64,000 nt of DNA from Ascidia mentula (lineage: Eukaryota; Chordata; Ascidiacea; Phlebobranchia; Ascidiidae), in assembly GCA_947561715.1 (NCBI GenBank), contig OX387203.1, positions 15,562,001-15,626,000 of the forward strand, read 5' to 3'. A model generated the notes under the pieces. It was given only the letters and a program-made list of their open reading frames with translations, searched no databases and was not told the origin of the DNA. Below, piece by piece: positions 12,695-27,628 of the stretch (position 1 is its first letter; each line of letters opens with the position of its first letter). A program made the position numbers and the translations under genes.

Positions 12695-12743
12695 GGCCCC
12701 TGCGCAAGGATGACACGCAAAATCGTGAAGCGTTCCTCATTTT
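12638..12743 (+). ncRNA. U6: U6 snRNA, copy 12
   Basis: Identical to copy 1. Confidence 0.98.
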
Positions 12744-13782
12744 CTTTTTCACCATCGTTTCCGCATTAAACAATGATCAACATCGAAACAGGAACAACAG
12801 TAGTTCTAGGGATGCAGTCCAATCCTTGCACTTTGTCGGCTCAAGTTTATTAGAAGCTTTGACAGGGTGGGGGGCAAAAAAGATGGCGGAGGTATGTTGA
12901 AGTGCTCCCTCCAGTGGCAAAAAGCCGCTGCCGCCACGTCGCACAGAGCCCCATCAAAACGGATCCCTGCATTGCGCACGGTTTTCGGATCCCTGCATTG
13001 CGCAAAATTGAATACCCAGGTTTTCTCGAATTCCAGCTTTCTCCGACAAAGAAAGTTTTGCACTTTGCCAACGTATGGGTGACAATCTCTCCAGGAGCAG
13101 ATTTACGGGTAAACTGGCGCGTTGTAGAGCACGTGTGGCTCATAAAAGTAACAAGACGAACTTGTTTTTCAATGTCGTCTGCAACAACACACCCTACCGA
13201 ATGTTCGGACAGCCTGCTAAAAAACAATTGTTTTGGCTTCCTACTCATGAGGGGCCACAAAATATTCTTTGGGAAAAATACTGCGGTCTCGTTGGACAGA
13301 GCAAATGTCCAATCAGAGGTCCAATGCCCCAGGGGCGGTAGCCAATCCATACTTTTCTGGTTACTTTGTGACGTAATCTGAACTATTGTGACAGAGGATC
13401 TCGAAAAGGGCAATTTCCCACCTACGAAACTTACTTCAATAGAAATACAGGTATGCGTTCTTCAAAACTTGGCCCCGGGAGCGATGGAGCTATGTTTGCA
13501 GCGCATTTCAACGTACAGGTGCAATCGTTCAAAGAATTTTTTCCTGTGGCAGATTTATCAATTGACTTTCTTGCGGCGAACTTGGAATATTGCTCATTTC
13601 ACAAAACGGTTGTTTAAATGTTCTCGTTGCCCACCCCTGCGCTTTTCCGCTCCCCAACAGTGTAACAGGAGCAACGTACAGACAACGTAGTGGTCTTAAT
13701 CCGGCGGCAACGGCTTAAAACCACAAATAGGAGGACAGCGAGGAGTGATCCTCACTTATATGGGGGTGAAGCACTCACTCTC

Positions 13783-13799
13783 GTACCTGCTTCGGCGGT

Positions 13800-13839
<40 letters not shown>

Positions 13840-13888
13840 GGCCCCTGCGCAAGGATGACACGCAAAATCGTGAAGCGTTCCTCATTTT
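13783..13888 (+). ncRNA. U6: U6 snRNA, copy 13
   Basis: Identical to copy 1. Confidence 0.98.
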
Positions 13889-14927
13889 CTTTTTCACCAT
13901 CGTTTCCGCATTAAACAATGATCAACATCGAAACAGGAACAACAGTAGTTCTAGGGATGCAGTCCAATCCTTGCACTTTGTCGGCTCAAGTTTATTAGAA
14001 GCTTTGACAGGGTGGGGGGCAAAAAAGATGGCGGAGGTATGTTGAAGTGCTCCCTCCAGTGGCAAAAAGCCGCTGCCGCCACGTCGCACAGAGCCCCATC
14101 AAAACGGATCCCTGCATTGCGCACGGTTTTCGGATCCCTGCATTGCGCAAAATTGAATACCCAGGTTTTCTCGAATTCCAGCTTTCTCCGACAAAGAAAG
14201 TTTTGCACTTTGCCAACGTATGGGTGACAATCTCTCCAGGAGCAGATTTACGGGTAAACTGGCGCGTTGTAGAGCACGTGTGGCTCATAAAAGTAACAAG
14301 ACGAACTTGTTTTTCAATGTCGTCTGCAACAACACACCCTACCGAATGTTCGGACAGCCTGCTAAAAAACAATTGTTTTGGCTTCCTACTCATGAGGGGC
14401 CACAAAATATTCTTTGGGAAAAATACTGCGGTCTCGTTGGACAGAGCAAATGTCCAATCAGAGGTCCAATGCCCCAGGGGCGGTAGCCAATCCATACTTT
14501 TCTGGTTACTTTGTGACGTAATCTGAACTATTGTGACAGAGGATCTCGAAAAGGGCAATTTCCCACCTACGAAACTTACTTCAATAGAAATACAGGTATG
14601 CGTTCTTCAAAACTTGGCCCCGGGAGCGATGGAGCTATGTTTGCAGCGCATTTCAACGTACAGGTGCAATCGTTCAAAGAATTTTTTCCTGTGGCAGATT
14701 TATCAATTGACTTTCTTGCGGCGAACTTGGAATATTGCTCATTTCACAAAACGGTTGTTTAAATGTTCTCGTTGCCCACCCCTGCGCTTTTCCGCTCCCC
14801 AACAGTGTAACAGGAGCAACGTACAGACAACGTAGTGGTCTTAATCCGGCGGCAACGGCTTAAAACCACAAATAGGAGGACAGCGAGGAGTGATCCTCAC
14901 TTATATGGGGGTGAAGCACTCACTCTC

Positions 14928-14944
14928 GTACCTGCTTCGGCGGT

Positions 14945-14984
<40 letters not shown>

Positions 14985-15033
14985 GGCCCCTGCGCAAGGA
15001 TGACACGCAAAATCGTGAAGCGTTCCTCATTTT
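14928..15033 (+). ncRNA. U6: U6 snRNA, copy 14
   Basis: Identical to copy 1. Confidence 0.98.
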
Positions 15034-16072
15034 CTTTTTCACCATCGTTTCCGCATTAAACAATGATCAACATCGAAACAGGAACAACAGTAGTTCTAGG
15101 GATGCAGTCCAATCCTTGCACTTTGTCGGCTCAAGTTTATTAGAAGCTTTGACAGGGTGGGGGGCAAAAAAGATGGCGGAGGTATGTTGAAGTGCTCCCT
15201 CCAGTGGCAAAAAGCCGCTGCCGCCACGTCGCACAGAGCCCCATCAAAACGGATCCCTGCATTGCGCACGGTTTTCGGATCCCTGCATTGCGCAAAATTG
15301 AATACCCAGGTTTTCTCGAATTCCAGCTTTCTCCGACAAAGAAAGTTTTGCACTTTGCCAACGTATGGGTGACAATCTCTCCAGGAGCAGATTTACGGGT
15401 AAACTGGCGCGTTGTAGAGCACGTGTGGCTCATAAAAGTAACAAGACGAACTTGTTTTTCAATGTCGTCTGCAACAACACACCCTACCGAATGTTCGGAC
15501 AGCCTGCTAAAAAACAATTGTTTTGGCTTCCTACTCATGAGGGGCCACAAAATATTCTTTGGGAAAAATACTGCGGTCTCGTTGGACAGAGCAAATGTCC
15601 AATCAGAGGTCCAATGCCCCAGGGGCGGTAGCCAATCCATACTTTTCTGGTTACTTTGTGACGTAATCTGAACTATTGTGACAGAGGATCTCGAAAAGGG
15701 CAATTTCCCACCTACGAAACTTACTTCAATAGAAATACAGGTATGCGTTCTTCAAAACTTGGCCCCGGGAGCGATGGAGCTATGTTTGCAGCGCATTTCA
15801 ACGTACAGGTGCAATCGTTCAAAGAATTTTTTCCTGTGGCAGATTTATCAATTGACTTTCTTGCGGCGAACTTGGAATATTGCTCATTTCACAAAACGGT
15901 TGTTTAAATGTTCTCGTTGCCCACCCCTGCGCTTTTCCGCTCCCCAACAGTGTAACAGGAGCAACGTACAGACAACGTAGTGGTCTTAATCCGGCGGCAA
16001 CGGCTTAAAACCACAAATAGGAGGACAGCGAGGAGTGATCCTCACTTATATGGGGGTGAAGCACTCACTCTC

Positions 16073-16089
16073 GTACCTGCTTCGGCGGT

Positions 16090-16129
<40 letters not shown>

Positions 16130-16178
16130 GGCCCCTGCGCAAGGATGACACGCAAAATCGTGAAGCGTTCCTCATTTT
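16073..16178 (+). ncRNA. U6: U6 snRNA, copy 15
   Basis: Identical to copy 1. Confidence 0.98.
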
Positions 16179-17217
16179 CTTTTTCACCATCGTTTCCGCA
16201 TTAAACAATGATCAACATCGAAACAGGAACAACAGTAGTTCTAGGGATGCAGTCCAATCCTTGCACTTTGTCGGCTCAAGTTTATTAGAAGCTTTGACAG
16301 GGTGGGGGGCAAAAAAGATGGCGGAGGTATGTTGAAGTGCTCCCTCCAGTGGCAAAAAGCCGCTGCCGCCACGTCGCACAGAGCCCCATCAAAACGGATC
16401 CCTGCATTGCGCACGGTTTTCGGATCCCTGCATTGCGCAAAATTGAATACCCAGGTTTTCTCGAATTCCAGCTTTCTCCGACAAAGAAAGTTTTGCACTT
16501 TGCCAACGTATGGGTGACAATCTCTCCAGGAGCAGATTTACGGGTAAACTGGCGCGTTGTAGAGCACGTGTGGCTCATAAAAGTAACAAGACGAACTTGT
16601 TTTTCAATGTCGTCTGCAACAACACACCCTACCGAATGTTCGGACAGCCTGCTAAAAAACAATTGTTTTGGCTTCCTACTCATGAGGGGCCACAAAATAT
16701 TCTTTGGGAAAAATACTGCGGTCTCGTTGGACAGAGCAAATGTCCAATCAGAGGTCCAATGCCCCAGGGGCGGTAGCCAATCCATACTTTTCTGGTTACT
16801 TTGTGACGTAATCTGAACTATTGTGACAGAGGATCTCGAAAAGGGCAATTTCCCACCTACGAAACTTACTTCAATAGAAATACAGGTATGCGTTCTTCAA
16901 AACTTGGCCCCGGGAGCGATGGAGCTATGTTTGCAGCGCATTTCAACGTACAGGTGCAATCGTTCAAAGAATTTTTTCCTGTGGCAGATTTATCAATTGA
17001 CTTTCTTGCGGCGAACTTGGAATATTGCTCATTTCACAAAACGGTTGTTTAAATGTTCTCGTTGCCCACCCCTGCGCTTTTCCGCTCCCCAACAGTGTAA
17101 CAGGAGCAACGTACAGACAACGTAGTGGTCTTAATCCGGCGGCAACGGCTTAAAACCACAAATAGGAGGACAGCGAGGAGTGATCCTCACTTATATGGGG
17201 GTGAAGCACTCACTCTC

Positions 17218-17234
17218 GTACCTGCTTCGGCGGT

Positions 17235-17274
<40 letters not shown>

Positions 17275-17323
17275 GGCCCCTGCGCAAGGATGACACGCAA
17301 AATCGTGAAGCGTTCCTCATTTT
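17218..17323 (+). ncRNA. U6: U6 snRNA, copy 16
   Basis: Identical to copy 1. Confidence 0.98.
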
Positions 17324-18362
17324 CTTTTTCACCATCGTTTCCGCATTAAACAATGATCAACATCGAAACAGGAACAACAGTAGTTCTAGGGATGCAGTCC
17401 AATCCTTGCACTTTGTCGGCTCAAGTTTATTAGAAGCTTTGACAGGGTGGGGGGCAAAAAAGATGGCGGAGGTATGTTGAAGTGCTCCCTCCAGTGGCAA
17501 AAAGCCGCTGCCGCCACGTCGCACAGAGCCCCATCAAAACGGATCCCTGCATTGCGCACGGTTTTCGGATCCCTGCATTGCGCAAAATTGAATACCCAGG
17601 TTTTCTCGAATTCCAGCTTTCTCCGACAAAGAAAGTTTTGCACTTTGCCAACGTATGGGTGACAATCTCTCCAGGAGCAGATTTACGGGTAAACTGGCGC
17701 GTTGTAGAGCACGTGTGGCTCATAAAAGTAACAAGACGAACTTGTTTTTCAATGTCGTCTGCAACAACACACCCTACCGAATGTTCGGACAGCCTGCTAA
17801 AAAACAATTGTTTTGGCTTCCTACTCATGAGGGGCCACAAAATATTCTTTGGGAAAAATACTGCGGTCTCGTTGGACAGAGCAAATGTCCAATCAGAGGT
17901 CCAATGCCCCAGGGGCGGTAGCCAATCCATACTTTTCTGGTTACTTTGTGACGTAATCTGAACTATTGTGACAGAGGATCTCGAAAAGGGCAATTTCCCA
18001 CCTACGAAACTTACTTCAATAGAAATACAGGTATGCGTTCTTCAAAACTTGGCCCCGGGAGCGATGGAGCTATGTTTGCAGCGCATTTCAACGTACAGGT
18101 GCAATCGTTCAAAGAATTTTTTCCTGTGGCAGATTTATCAATTGACTTTCTTGCGGCGAACTTGGAATATTGCTCATTTCACAAAACGGTTGTTTAAATG
18201 TTCTCGTTGCCCACCCCTGCGCTTTTCCGCTCCCCAACAGTGTAACAGGAGCAACGTACAGACAACGTAGTGGTCTTAATCCGGCGGCAACGGCTTAAAA
18301 CCACAAATAGGAGGACAGCGAGGAGTGATCCTCACTTATATGGGGGTGAAGCACTCACTCTC

Positions 18363-18379
18363 GTACCTGCTTCGGCGGT

Positions 18380-18419
<40 letters not shown>

Positions 18420-18468
18420 GGCCCCTGCGCAAGGATGACACGCAAAATCGTGAAGCGTTCCTCATTTT
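18363..18468 (+). ncRNA. U6: U6 snRNA, copy 17
   Basis: Identical to copy 1. Confidence 0.98.
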
Positions 18469-19507
18469 CTTTTTCACCATCGTTTCCGCATTAAACAATG
18501 ATCAACATCGAAACAGGAACAACAGTAGTTCTAGGGATGCAGTCCAATCCTTGCACTTTGTCGGCTCAAGTTTATTAGAAGCTTTGACAGGGTGGGGGGC
18601 AAAAAAGATGGCGGAGGTATGTTGAAGTGCTCCCTCCAGTGGCAAAAAGCCGCTGCCGCCACGTCGCACAGAGCCCCATCAAAACGGATCCCTGCATTGC
18701 GCACGGTTTTCGGATCCCTGCATTGCGCAAAATTGAATACCCAGGTTTTCTCGAATTCCAGCTTTCTCCGACAAAGAAAGTTTTGCACTTTGCCAACGTA
18801 TGGGTGACAATCTCTCCAGGAGCAGATTTACGGGTAAACTGGCGCGTTGTAGAGCACGTGTGGCTCATAAAAGTAACAAGACGAACTTGTTTTTCAATGT
18901 CGTCTGCAACAACACACCCTACCGAATGTTCGGACAGCCTGCTAAAAAACAATTGTTTTGGCTTCCTACTCATGAGGGGCCACAAAATATTCTTTGGGAA
19001 AAATACTGCGGTCTCGTTGGACAGAGCAAATGTCCAATCAGAGGTCCAATGCCCCAGGGGCGGTAGCCAATCCATACTTTTCTGGTTACTTTGTGACGTA
19101 ATCTGAACTATTGTGACAGAGGATCTCGAAAAGGGCAATTTCCCACCTACGAAACTTACTTCAATAGAAATACAGGTATGCGTTCTTCAAAACTTGGCCC
19201 CGGGAGCGATGGAGCTATGTTTGCAGCGCATTTCAACGTACAGGTGCAATCGTTCAAAGAATTTTTTCCTGTGGCAGATTTATCAATTGACTTTCTTGCG
19301 GCGAACTTGGAATATTGCTCATTTCACAAAACGGTTGTTTAAATGTTCTCGTTGCCCACCCCTGCGCTTTTCCGCTCCCCAACAGTGTAACAGGAGCAAC
19401 GTACAGACAACGTAGTGGTCTTAATCCGGCGGCAACGGCTTAAAACCACAAATAGGAGGACAGCGAGGAGTGATCCTCACTTATATGGGGGTGAAGCACT
19501 CACTCTC

Positions 19508-19524
19508 GTACCTGCTTCGGCGGT

Positions 19525-19564
<40 letters not shown>

Positions 19565-19613
19565 GGCCCCTGCGCAAGGATGACACGCAAAATCGTGAAG
19601 CGTTCCTCATTTT
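19508..19613 (+). ncRNA. U6: U6 snRNA, copy 18
   Basis: Identical to copy 1. Confidence 0.98.
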
Positions 19614-20652
19614 CTTTTTCACCATCGTTTCCGCATTAAACAATGATCAACATCGAAACAGGAACAACAGTAGTTCTAGGGATGCAGTCCAATCCTTGCA
19701 CTTTGTCGGCTCAAGTTTATTAGAAGCTTTGACAGGGTGGGGGGCAAAAAAGATGGCGGAGGTATGTTGAAGTGCTCCCTCCAGTGGCAAAAAGCCGCTG
19801 CCGCCACGTCGCACAGAGCCCCATCAAAACGGATCCCTGCATTGCGCACGGTTTTCGGATCCCTGCATTGCGCAAAATTGAATACCCAGGTTTTCTCGAA
19901 TTCCAGCTTTCTCCGACAAAGAAAGTTTTGCACTTTGCCAACGTATGGGTGACAATCTCTCCAGGAGCAGATTTACGGGTAAACTGGCGCGTTGTAGAGC
20001 ACGTGTGGCTCATAAAAGTAACAAGACGAACTTGTTTTTCAATGTCGTCTGCAACAACACACCCTACCGAATGTTCGGACAGCCTGCTAAAAAACAATTG
20101 TTTTGGCTTCCTACTCATGAGGGGCCACAAAATATTCTTTGGGAAAAATACTGCGGTCTCGTTGGACAGAGCAAATGTCCAATCAGAGGTCCAATGCCCC
20201 AGGGGCGGTAGCCAATCCATACTTTTCTGGTTACTTTGTGACGTAATCTGAACTATTGTGACAGAGGATCTCGAAAAGGGCAATTTCCCACCTACGAAAC
20301 TTACTTCAATAGAAATACAGGTATGCGTTCTTCAAAACTTGGCCCCGGGAGCGATGGAGCTATGTTTGCAGCGCATTTCAACGTACAGGTGCAATCGTTC
20401 AAAGAATTTTTTCCTGTGGCAGATTTATCAATTGACTTTCTTGCGGCGAACTTGGAATATTGCTCATTTCACAAAACGGTTGTTTAAATGTTCTCGTTGC
20501 CCACCCCTGCGCTTTTCCGCTCCCCAACAGTGTAACAGGAGCAACGTACAGACAACGTAGTGGTCTTAATCCGGCGGCAACGGCTTAAAACCACAAATAG
20601 GAGGACAGCGAGGAGTGATCCTCACTTATATGGGGGTGAAGCACTCACTCTC

Positions 20653-20669
20653 GTACCTGCTTCGGCGGT

Positions 20670-20709
<40 letters not shown>

Positions 20710-20758
20710 GGCCCCTGCGCAAGGATGACACGCAAAATCGTGAAGCGTTCCTCATTTT
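20653..20758 (+). ncRNA. U6: U6 snRNA, copy 19
   Basis: Identical to copy 1. Confidence 0.98.
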
Positions 20759-21797
20759 CTTTTTCACCATCGTTTCCGCATTAAACAATGATCAACATCG
20801 AAACAGGAACAACAGTAGTTCTAGGGATGCAGTCCAATCCTTGCACTTTGTCGGCTCAAGTTTATTAGAAGCTTTGACAGGGTGGGGGGCAAAAAAGATG
20901 GCGGAGGTATGTTGAAGTGCTCCCTCCAGTGGCAAAAAGCCGCTGCCGCCACGTCGCACAGAGCCCCATCAAAACGGATCCCTGCATTGCGCACGGTTTT
21001 CGGATCCCTGCATTGCGCAAAATTGAATACCCAGGTTTTCTCGAATTCCAGCTTTCTCCGACAAAGAAAGTTTTGCACTTTGCCAACGTATGGGTGACAA
21101 TCTCTCCAGGAGCAGATTTACGGGTAAACTGGCGCGTTGTAGAGCACGTGTGGCTCATAAAAGTAACAAGACGAACTTGTTTTTCAATGTCGTCTGCAAC
21201 AACACACCCTACCGAATGTTCGGACAGCCTGCTAAAAAACAATTGTTTTGGCTTCCTACTCATGAGGGGCCACAAAATATTCTTTGGGAAAAATACTGCG
21301 GTCTCGTTGGACAGAGCAAATGTCCAATCAGAGGTCCAATGCCCCAGGGGCGGTAGCCAATCCATACTTTTCTGGTTACTTTGTGACGTAATCTGAACTA
21401 TTGTGACAGAGGATCTCGAAAAGGGCAATTTCCCACCTACGAAACTTACTTCAATAGAAATACAGGTATGCGTTCTTCAAAACTTGGCCCCGGGAGCGAT
21501 GGAGCTATGTTTGCAGCGCATTTCAACGTACAGGTGCAATCGTTCAAAGAATTTTTTCCTGTGGCAGATTTATCAATTGACTTTCTTGCGGCGAACTTGG
21601 AATATTGCTCATTTCACAAAACGGTTGTTTAAATGTTCTCGTTGCCCACCCCTGCGCTTTTCCGCTCCCCAACAGTGTAACAGGAGCAACGTACAGACAA
21701 CGTAGTGGTCTTAATCCGGCGGCAACGGCTTAAAACCACAAATAGGAGGACAGCGAGGAGTGATCCTCACTTATATGGGGGTGAAGCACTCACTCTC

Positions 21798-21814
21798 GTA
21801 CCTGCTTCGGCGGT

Positions 21815-21854
<40 letters not shown>

Positions 21855-21903
21855 GGCCCCTGCGCAAGGATGACACGCAAAATCGTGAAGCGTTCCTCAT
21901 TTT
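21798..21903 (+). ncRNA. U6: U6 snRNA, copy 20
   Basis: Identical to copy 1. Confidence 0.98.
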
Positions 21904-22942
21904 CTTTTTCACCATCGTTTCCGCATTAAACAATGATCAACATCGAAACAGGAACAACAGTAGTTCTAGGGATGCAGTCCAATCCTTGCACTTTGTCGGC
22001 TCAAGTTTATTAGAAGCTTTGACAGGGTGGGGGGCAAAAAAGATGGCGGAGGTATGTTGAAGTGCTCCCTCCAGTGGCAAAAAGCCGCTGCCGCCACGTC
22101 GCACAGAGCCCCATCAAAACGGATCCCTGCATTGCGCACGGTTTTCGGATCCCTGCATTGCGCAAAATTGAATACCCAGGTTTTCTCGAATTCCAGCTTT
22201 CTCCGACAAAGAAAGTTTTGCACTTTGCCAACGTATGGGTGACAATCTCTCCAGGAGCAGATTTACGGGTAAACTGGCGCGTTGTAGAGCACGTGTGGCT
22301 CATAAAAGTAACAAGACGAACTTGTTTTTCAATGTCGTCTGCAACAACACACCCTACCGAATGTTCGGACAGCCTGCTAAAAAACAATTGTTTTGGCTTC
22401 CTACTCATGAGGGGCCACAAAATATTCTTTGGGAAAAATACTGCGGTCTCGTTGGACAGAGCAAATGTCCAATCAGAGGTCCAATGCCCCAGGGGCGGTA
22501 GCCAATCCATACTTTTCTGGTTACTTTGTGACGTAATCTGAACTATTGTGACAGAGGATCTCGAAAAGGGCAATTTCCCACCTACGAAACTTACTTCAAT
22601 AGAAATACAGGTATGCGTTCTTCAAAACTTGGCCCCGGGAGCGATGGAGCTATGTTTGCAGCGCATTTCAACGTACAGGTGCAATCGTTCAAAGAATTTT
22701 TTCCTGTGGCAGATTTATCAATTGACTTTCTTGCGGCGAACTTGGAATATTGCTCATTTCACAAAACGGTTGTTTAAATGTTCTCGTTGCCCACCCCTGC
22801 GCTTTTCCGCTCCCCAACAGTGTAACAGGAGCAACGTACAGACAACGTAGTGGTCTTAATCCGGCGGCAACGGCTTAAAACCACAAATAGGAGGACAGCG
22901 AGGAGTGATCCTCACTTATATGGGGGTGAAGCACTCACTCTC

Positions 22943-22959
22943 GTACCTGCTTCGGCGGT

Positions 22960-22999
<40 letters not shown>

Positions 23000-23048
23000 G
23001 GCCCCTGCGCAAGGATGACACGCAAAATCGTGAAGCGTTCCTCATTTT
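22943..23048 (+). ncRNA. U6: U6 snRNA, copy 21
   Basis: Identical to copy 1. Confidence 0.98.
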
Positions 23049-24087
23049 CTTTTTCACCATCGTTTCCGCATTAAACAATGATCAACATCGAAACAGGAAC
23101 AACAGTAGTTCTAGGGATGCAGTCCAATCCTTGCACTTTGTCGGCTCAAGTTTATTAGAAGCTTTGACAGGGTGGGGGGCAAAAAAGATGGCGGAGGTAT
23201 GTTGAAGTGCTCCCTCCAGTGGCAAAAAGCCGCTGCCGCCACGTCGCACAGAGCCCCATCAAAACGGATCCCTGCATTGCGCACGGTTTTCGGATCCCTG
23301 CATTGCGCAAAATTGAATACCCAGGTTTTCTCGAATTCCAGCTTTCTCCGACAAAGAAAGTTTTGCACTTTGCCAACGTATGGGTGACAATCTCTCCAGG
23401 AGCAGATTTACGGGTAAACTGGCGCGTTGTAGAGCACGTGTGGCTCATAAAAGTAACAAGACGAACTTGTTTTTCAATGTCGTCTGCAACAACACACCCT
23501 ACCGAATGTTCGGACAGCCTGCTAAAAAACAATTGTTTTGGCTTCCTACTCATGAGGGGCCACAAAATATTCTTTGGGAAAAATACTGCGGTCTCGTTGG
23601 ACAGAGCAAATGTCCAATCAGAGGTCCAATGCCCCAGGGGCGGTAGCCAATCCATACTTTTCTGGTTACTTTGTGACGTAATCTGAACTATTGTGACAGA
23701 GGATCTCGAAAAGGGCAATTTCCCACCTACGAAACTTACTTCAATAGAAATACAGGTATGCGTTCTTCAAAACTTGGCCCCGGGAGCGATGGAGCTATGT
23801 TTGCAGCGCATTTCAACGTACAGGTGCAATCGTTCAAAGAATTTTTTCCTGTGGCAGATTTATCAATTGACTTTCTTGCGGCGAACTTGGAATATTGCTC
23901 ATTTCACAAAACGGTTGTTTAAATGTTCTCGTTGCCCACCCCTGCGCTTTTCCGCTCCCCAACAGTGTAACAGGAGCAACGTACAGACAACGTAGTGGTC
24001 TTAATCCGGCGGCAACGGCTTAAAACCACAAATAGGAGGACAGCGAGGAGTGATCCTCACTTATATGGGGGTGAAGCACTCACTCTC

Positions 24088-24104
24088 GTACCTGCTTCGG
24101 CGGT

Positions 24105-24144
<40 letters not shown>

Positions 24145-24193
24145 GGCCCCTGCGCAAGGATGACACGCAAAATCGTGAAGCGTTCCTCATTTT
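24088..24193 (+). ncRNA. U6: U6 snRNA, copy 22
   Basis: Identical to copy 1. Confidence 0.98.
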
Positions 24194-25232
24194 CTTTTTC
24201 ACCATCGTTTCCGCATTAAACAATGATCAACATCGAAACAGGAACAACAGTAGTTCTAGGGATGCAGTCCAATCCTTGCACTTTGTCGGCTCAAGTTTAT
24301 TAGAAGCTTTGACAGGGTGGGGGGCAAAAAAGATGGCGGAGGTATGTTGAAGTGCTCCCTCCAGTGGCAAAAAGCCGCTGCCGCCACGTCGCACAGAGCC
24401 CCATCAAAACGGATCCCTGCATTGCGCACGGTTTTCGGATCCCTGCATTGCGCAAAATTGAATACCCAGGTTTTCTCGAATTCCAGCTTTCTCCGACAAA
24501 GAAAGTTTTGCACTTTGCCAACGTATGGGTGACAATCTCTCCAGGAGCAGATTTACGGGTAAACTGGCGCGTTGTAGAGCACGTGTGGCTCATAAAAGTA
24601 ACAAGACGAACTTGTTTTTCAATGTCGTCTGCAACAACACACCCTACCGAATGTTCGGACAGCCTGCTAAAAAACAATTGTTTTGGCTTCCTACTCATGA
24701 GGGGCCACAAAATATTCTTTGGGAAAAATACTGCGGTCTCGTTGGACAGAGCAAATGTCCAATCAGAGGTCCAATGCCCCAGGGGCGGTAGCCAATCCAT
24801 ACTTTTCTGGTTACTTTGTGACGTAATCTGAACTATTGTGACAGAGGATCTCGAAAAGGGCAATTTCCCACCTACGAAACTTACTTCAATAGAAATACAG
24901 GTATGCGTTCTTCAAAACTTGGCCCCGGGAGCGATGGAGCTATGTTTGCAGCGCATTTCAACGTACAGGTGCAATCGTTCAAAGAATTTTTTCCTGTGGC
25001 AGATTTATCAATTGACTTTCTTGCGGCGAACTTGGAATATTGCTCATTTCACAAAACGGTTGTTTAAATGTTCTCGTTGCCCACCCCTGCGCTTTTCCGC
25101 TCCCCAACAGTGTAACAGGAGCAACGTACAGACAACGTAGTGGTCTTAATCCGGCGGCAACGGCTTAAAACCACAAATAGGAGGACAGCGAGGAGTGATC
25201 CTCACTTATATGGGGGTGAAGCACTCACTCTC

Positions 25233-25249
25233 GTACCTGCTTCGGCGGT

Positions 25250-25289
<40 letters not shown>

Positions 25290-25338
25290 GGCCCCTGCGC
25301 AAGGATGACACGCAAAATCGTGAAGCGTTCCTCATTTT
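25233..25338 (+). ncRNA. U6: U6 snRNA, copy 23
   Basis: Identical to copy 1. Confidence 0.98.
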
Positions 25339-26377
25339 CTTTTTCACCATCGTTTCCGCATTAAACAATGATCAACATCGAAACAGGAACAACAGTAGTT
25401 CTAGGGATGCAGTCCAATCCTTGCACTTTGTCGGCTCAAGTTTATTAGAAGCTTTGACAGGGTGGGGGGCAAAAAAGATGGCGGAGGTATGTTGAAGTGC
25501 TCCCTCCAGTGGCAAAAAGCCGCTGCCGCCACGTCGCACAGAGCCCCATCAAAACGGATCCCTGCATTGCGCACGGTTTTCGGATCCCTGCATTGCGCAA
25601 AATTGAATACCCAGGTTTTCTCGAATTCCAGCTTTCTCCGACAAAGAAAGTTTTGCACTTTGCCAACGTATGGGTGACAATCTCTCCAGGAGCAGATTTA
25701 CGGGTAAACTGGCGCGTTGTAGAGCACGTGTGGCTCATAAAAGTAACAAGACGAACTTGTTTTTCAATGTCGTCTGCAACAACACACCCTACCGAATGTT
25801 CGGACAGCCTGCTAAAAAACAATTGTTTTGGCTTCCTACTCATGAGGGGCCACAAAATATTCTTTGGGAAAAATACTGCGGTCTCGTTGGACAGAGCAAA
25901 TGTCCAATCAGAGGTCCAATGCCCCAGGGGCGGTAGCCAATCCATACTTTTCTGGTTACTTTGTGACGTAATCTGAACTATTGTGACAGAGGATCTCGAA
26001 AAGGGCAATTTCCCACCTACGAAACTTACTTCAATAGAAATACAGGTATGCGTTCTTCAAAACTTGGCCCCGGGAGCGATGGAGCTATGTTTGCAGCGCA
26101 TTTCAACGTACAGGTGCAATCGTTCAAAGAATTTTTTCCTGTGGCAGATTTATCAATTGACTTTCTTGCGGCGAACTTGGAATATTGCTCATTTCACAAA
26201 ACGGTTGTTTAAATGTTCTCGTTGCCCACCCCTGCGCTTTTCCGCTCCCCAACAGTGTAACAGGAGCAACGTACAGACAACGTAGTGGTCTTAATCCGGC
26301 GGCAACGGCTTAAAACCACAAATAGGAGGACAGCGAGGAGTGATCCTCACTTATATGGGGGTGAAGCACTCACTCTC

Positions 26378-26394
26378 GTACCTGCTTCGGCGGT

Positions 26395-26434
<40 letters not shown>

Positions 26435-26483
26435 GGCCCCTGCGCAAGGATGACACGCAAAATCGTGAAGCGTTCCTCATTTT
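26378..26483 (+). ncRNA. U6: U6 snRNA, copy 24
   Basis: Identical to copy 1. Confidence 0.98.
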
Positions 26484-27522
26484 CTTTTTCACCATCGTTT
26501 CCGCATTAAACAATGATCAACATCGAAACAGGAACAACAGTAGTTCTAGGGATGCAGTCCAATCCTTGCACTTTGTCGGCTCAAGTTTATTAGAAGCTTT
26601 GACAGGGTGGGGGGCAAAAAAGATGGCGGAGGTATGTTGAAGTGCTCCCTCCAGTGGCAAAAAGCCGCTGCCGCCACGTCGCACAGAGCCCCATCAAAAC
26701 GGATCCCTGCATTGCGCACGGTTTTCGGATCCCTGCATTGCGCAAAATTGAATACCCAGGTTTTCTCGAATTCCAGCTTTCTCCGACAAAGAAAGTTTTG
26801 CACTTTGCCAACGTATGGGTGACAATCTCTCCAGGAGCAGATTTACGGGTAAACTGGCGCGTTGTAGAGCACGTGTGGCTCATAAAAGTAACAAGACGAA
26901 CTTGTTTTTCAATGTCGTCTGCAACAACACACCCTACCGAATGTTCGGACAGCCTGCTAAAAAACAATTGTTTTGGCTTCCTACTCATGAGGGGCCACAA
27001 AATATTCTTTGGGAAAAATACTGCGGTCTCGTTGGACAGAGCAAATGTCCAATCAGAGGTCCAATGCCCCAGGGGCGGTAGCCAATCCATACTTTTCTGG
27101 TTACTTTGTGACGTAATCTGAACTATTGTGACAGAGGATCTCGAAAAGGGCAATTTCCCACCTACGAAACTTACTTCAATAGAAATACAGGTATGCGTTC
27201 TTCAAAACTTGGCCCCGGGAGCGATGGAGCTATGTTTGCAGCGCATTTCAACGTACAGGTGCAATCGTTCAAAGAATTTTTTCCTGTGGCAGATTTATCA
27301 ATTGACTTTCTTGCGGCGAACTTGGAATATTGCTCATTTCACAAAACGGTTGTTTAAATGTTCTCGTTGCCCACCCCTGCGCTTTTCCGCTCCCCAACAG
27401 TGTAACAGGAGCAACGTACAGACAACGTAGTGGTCTTAATCCGGCGGCAACGGCTTAAAACCACAAATAGGAGGACAGCGAGGAGTGATCCTCACTTATA
27501 TGGGGGTGAAGCACTCACTCTC

Positions 27523-27539
27523 GTACCTGCTTCGGCGGT

Positions 27540-27579
<40 letters not shown>

Positions 27580-27628
27580 GGCCCCTGCGCAAGGATGACA
27601 CGCAAAATCGTGAAGCGTTCCTCATTTT
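27523..27628 (+). ncRNA. U6: U6 snRNA, copy 25
   Basis: Identical to copy 1. Confidence 0.98.
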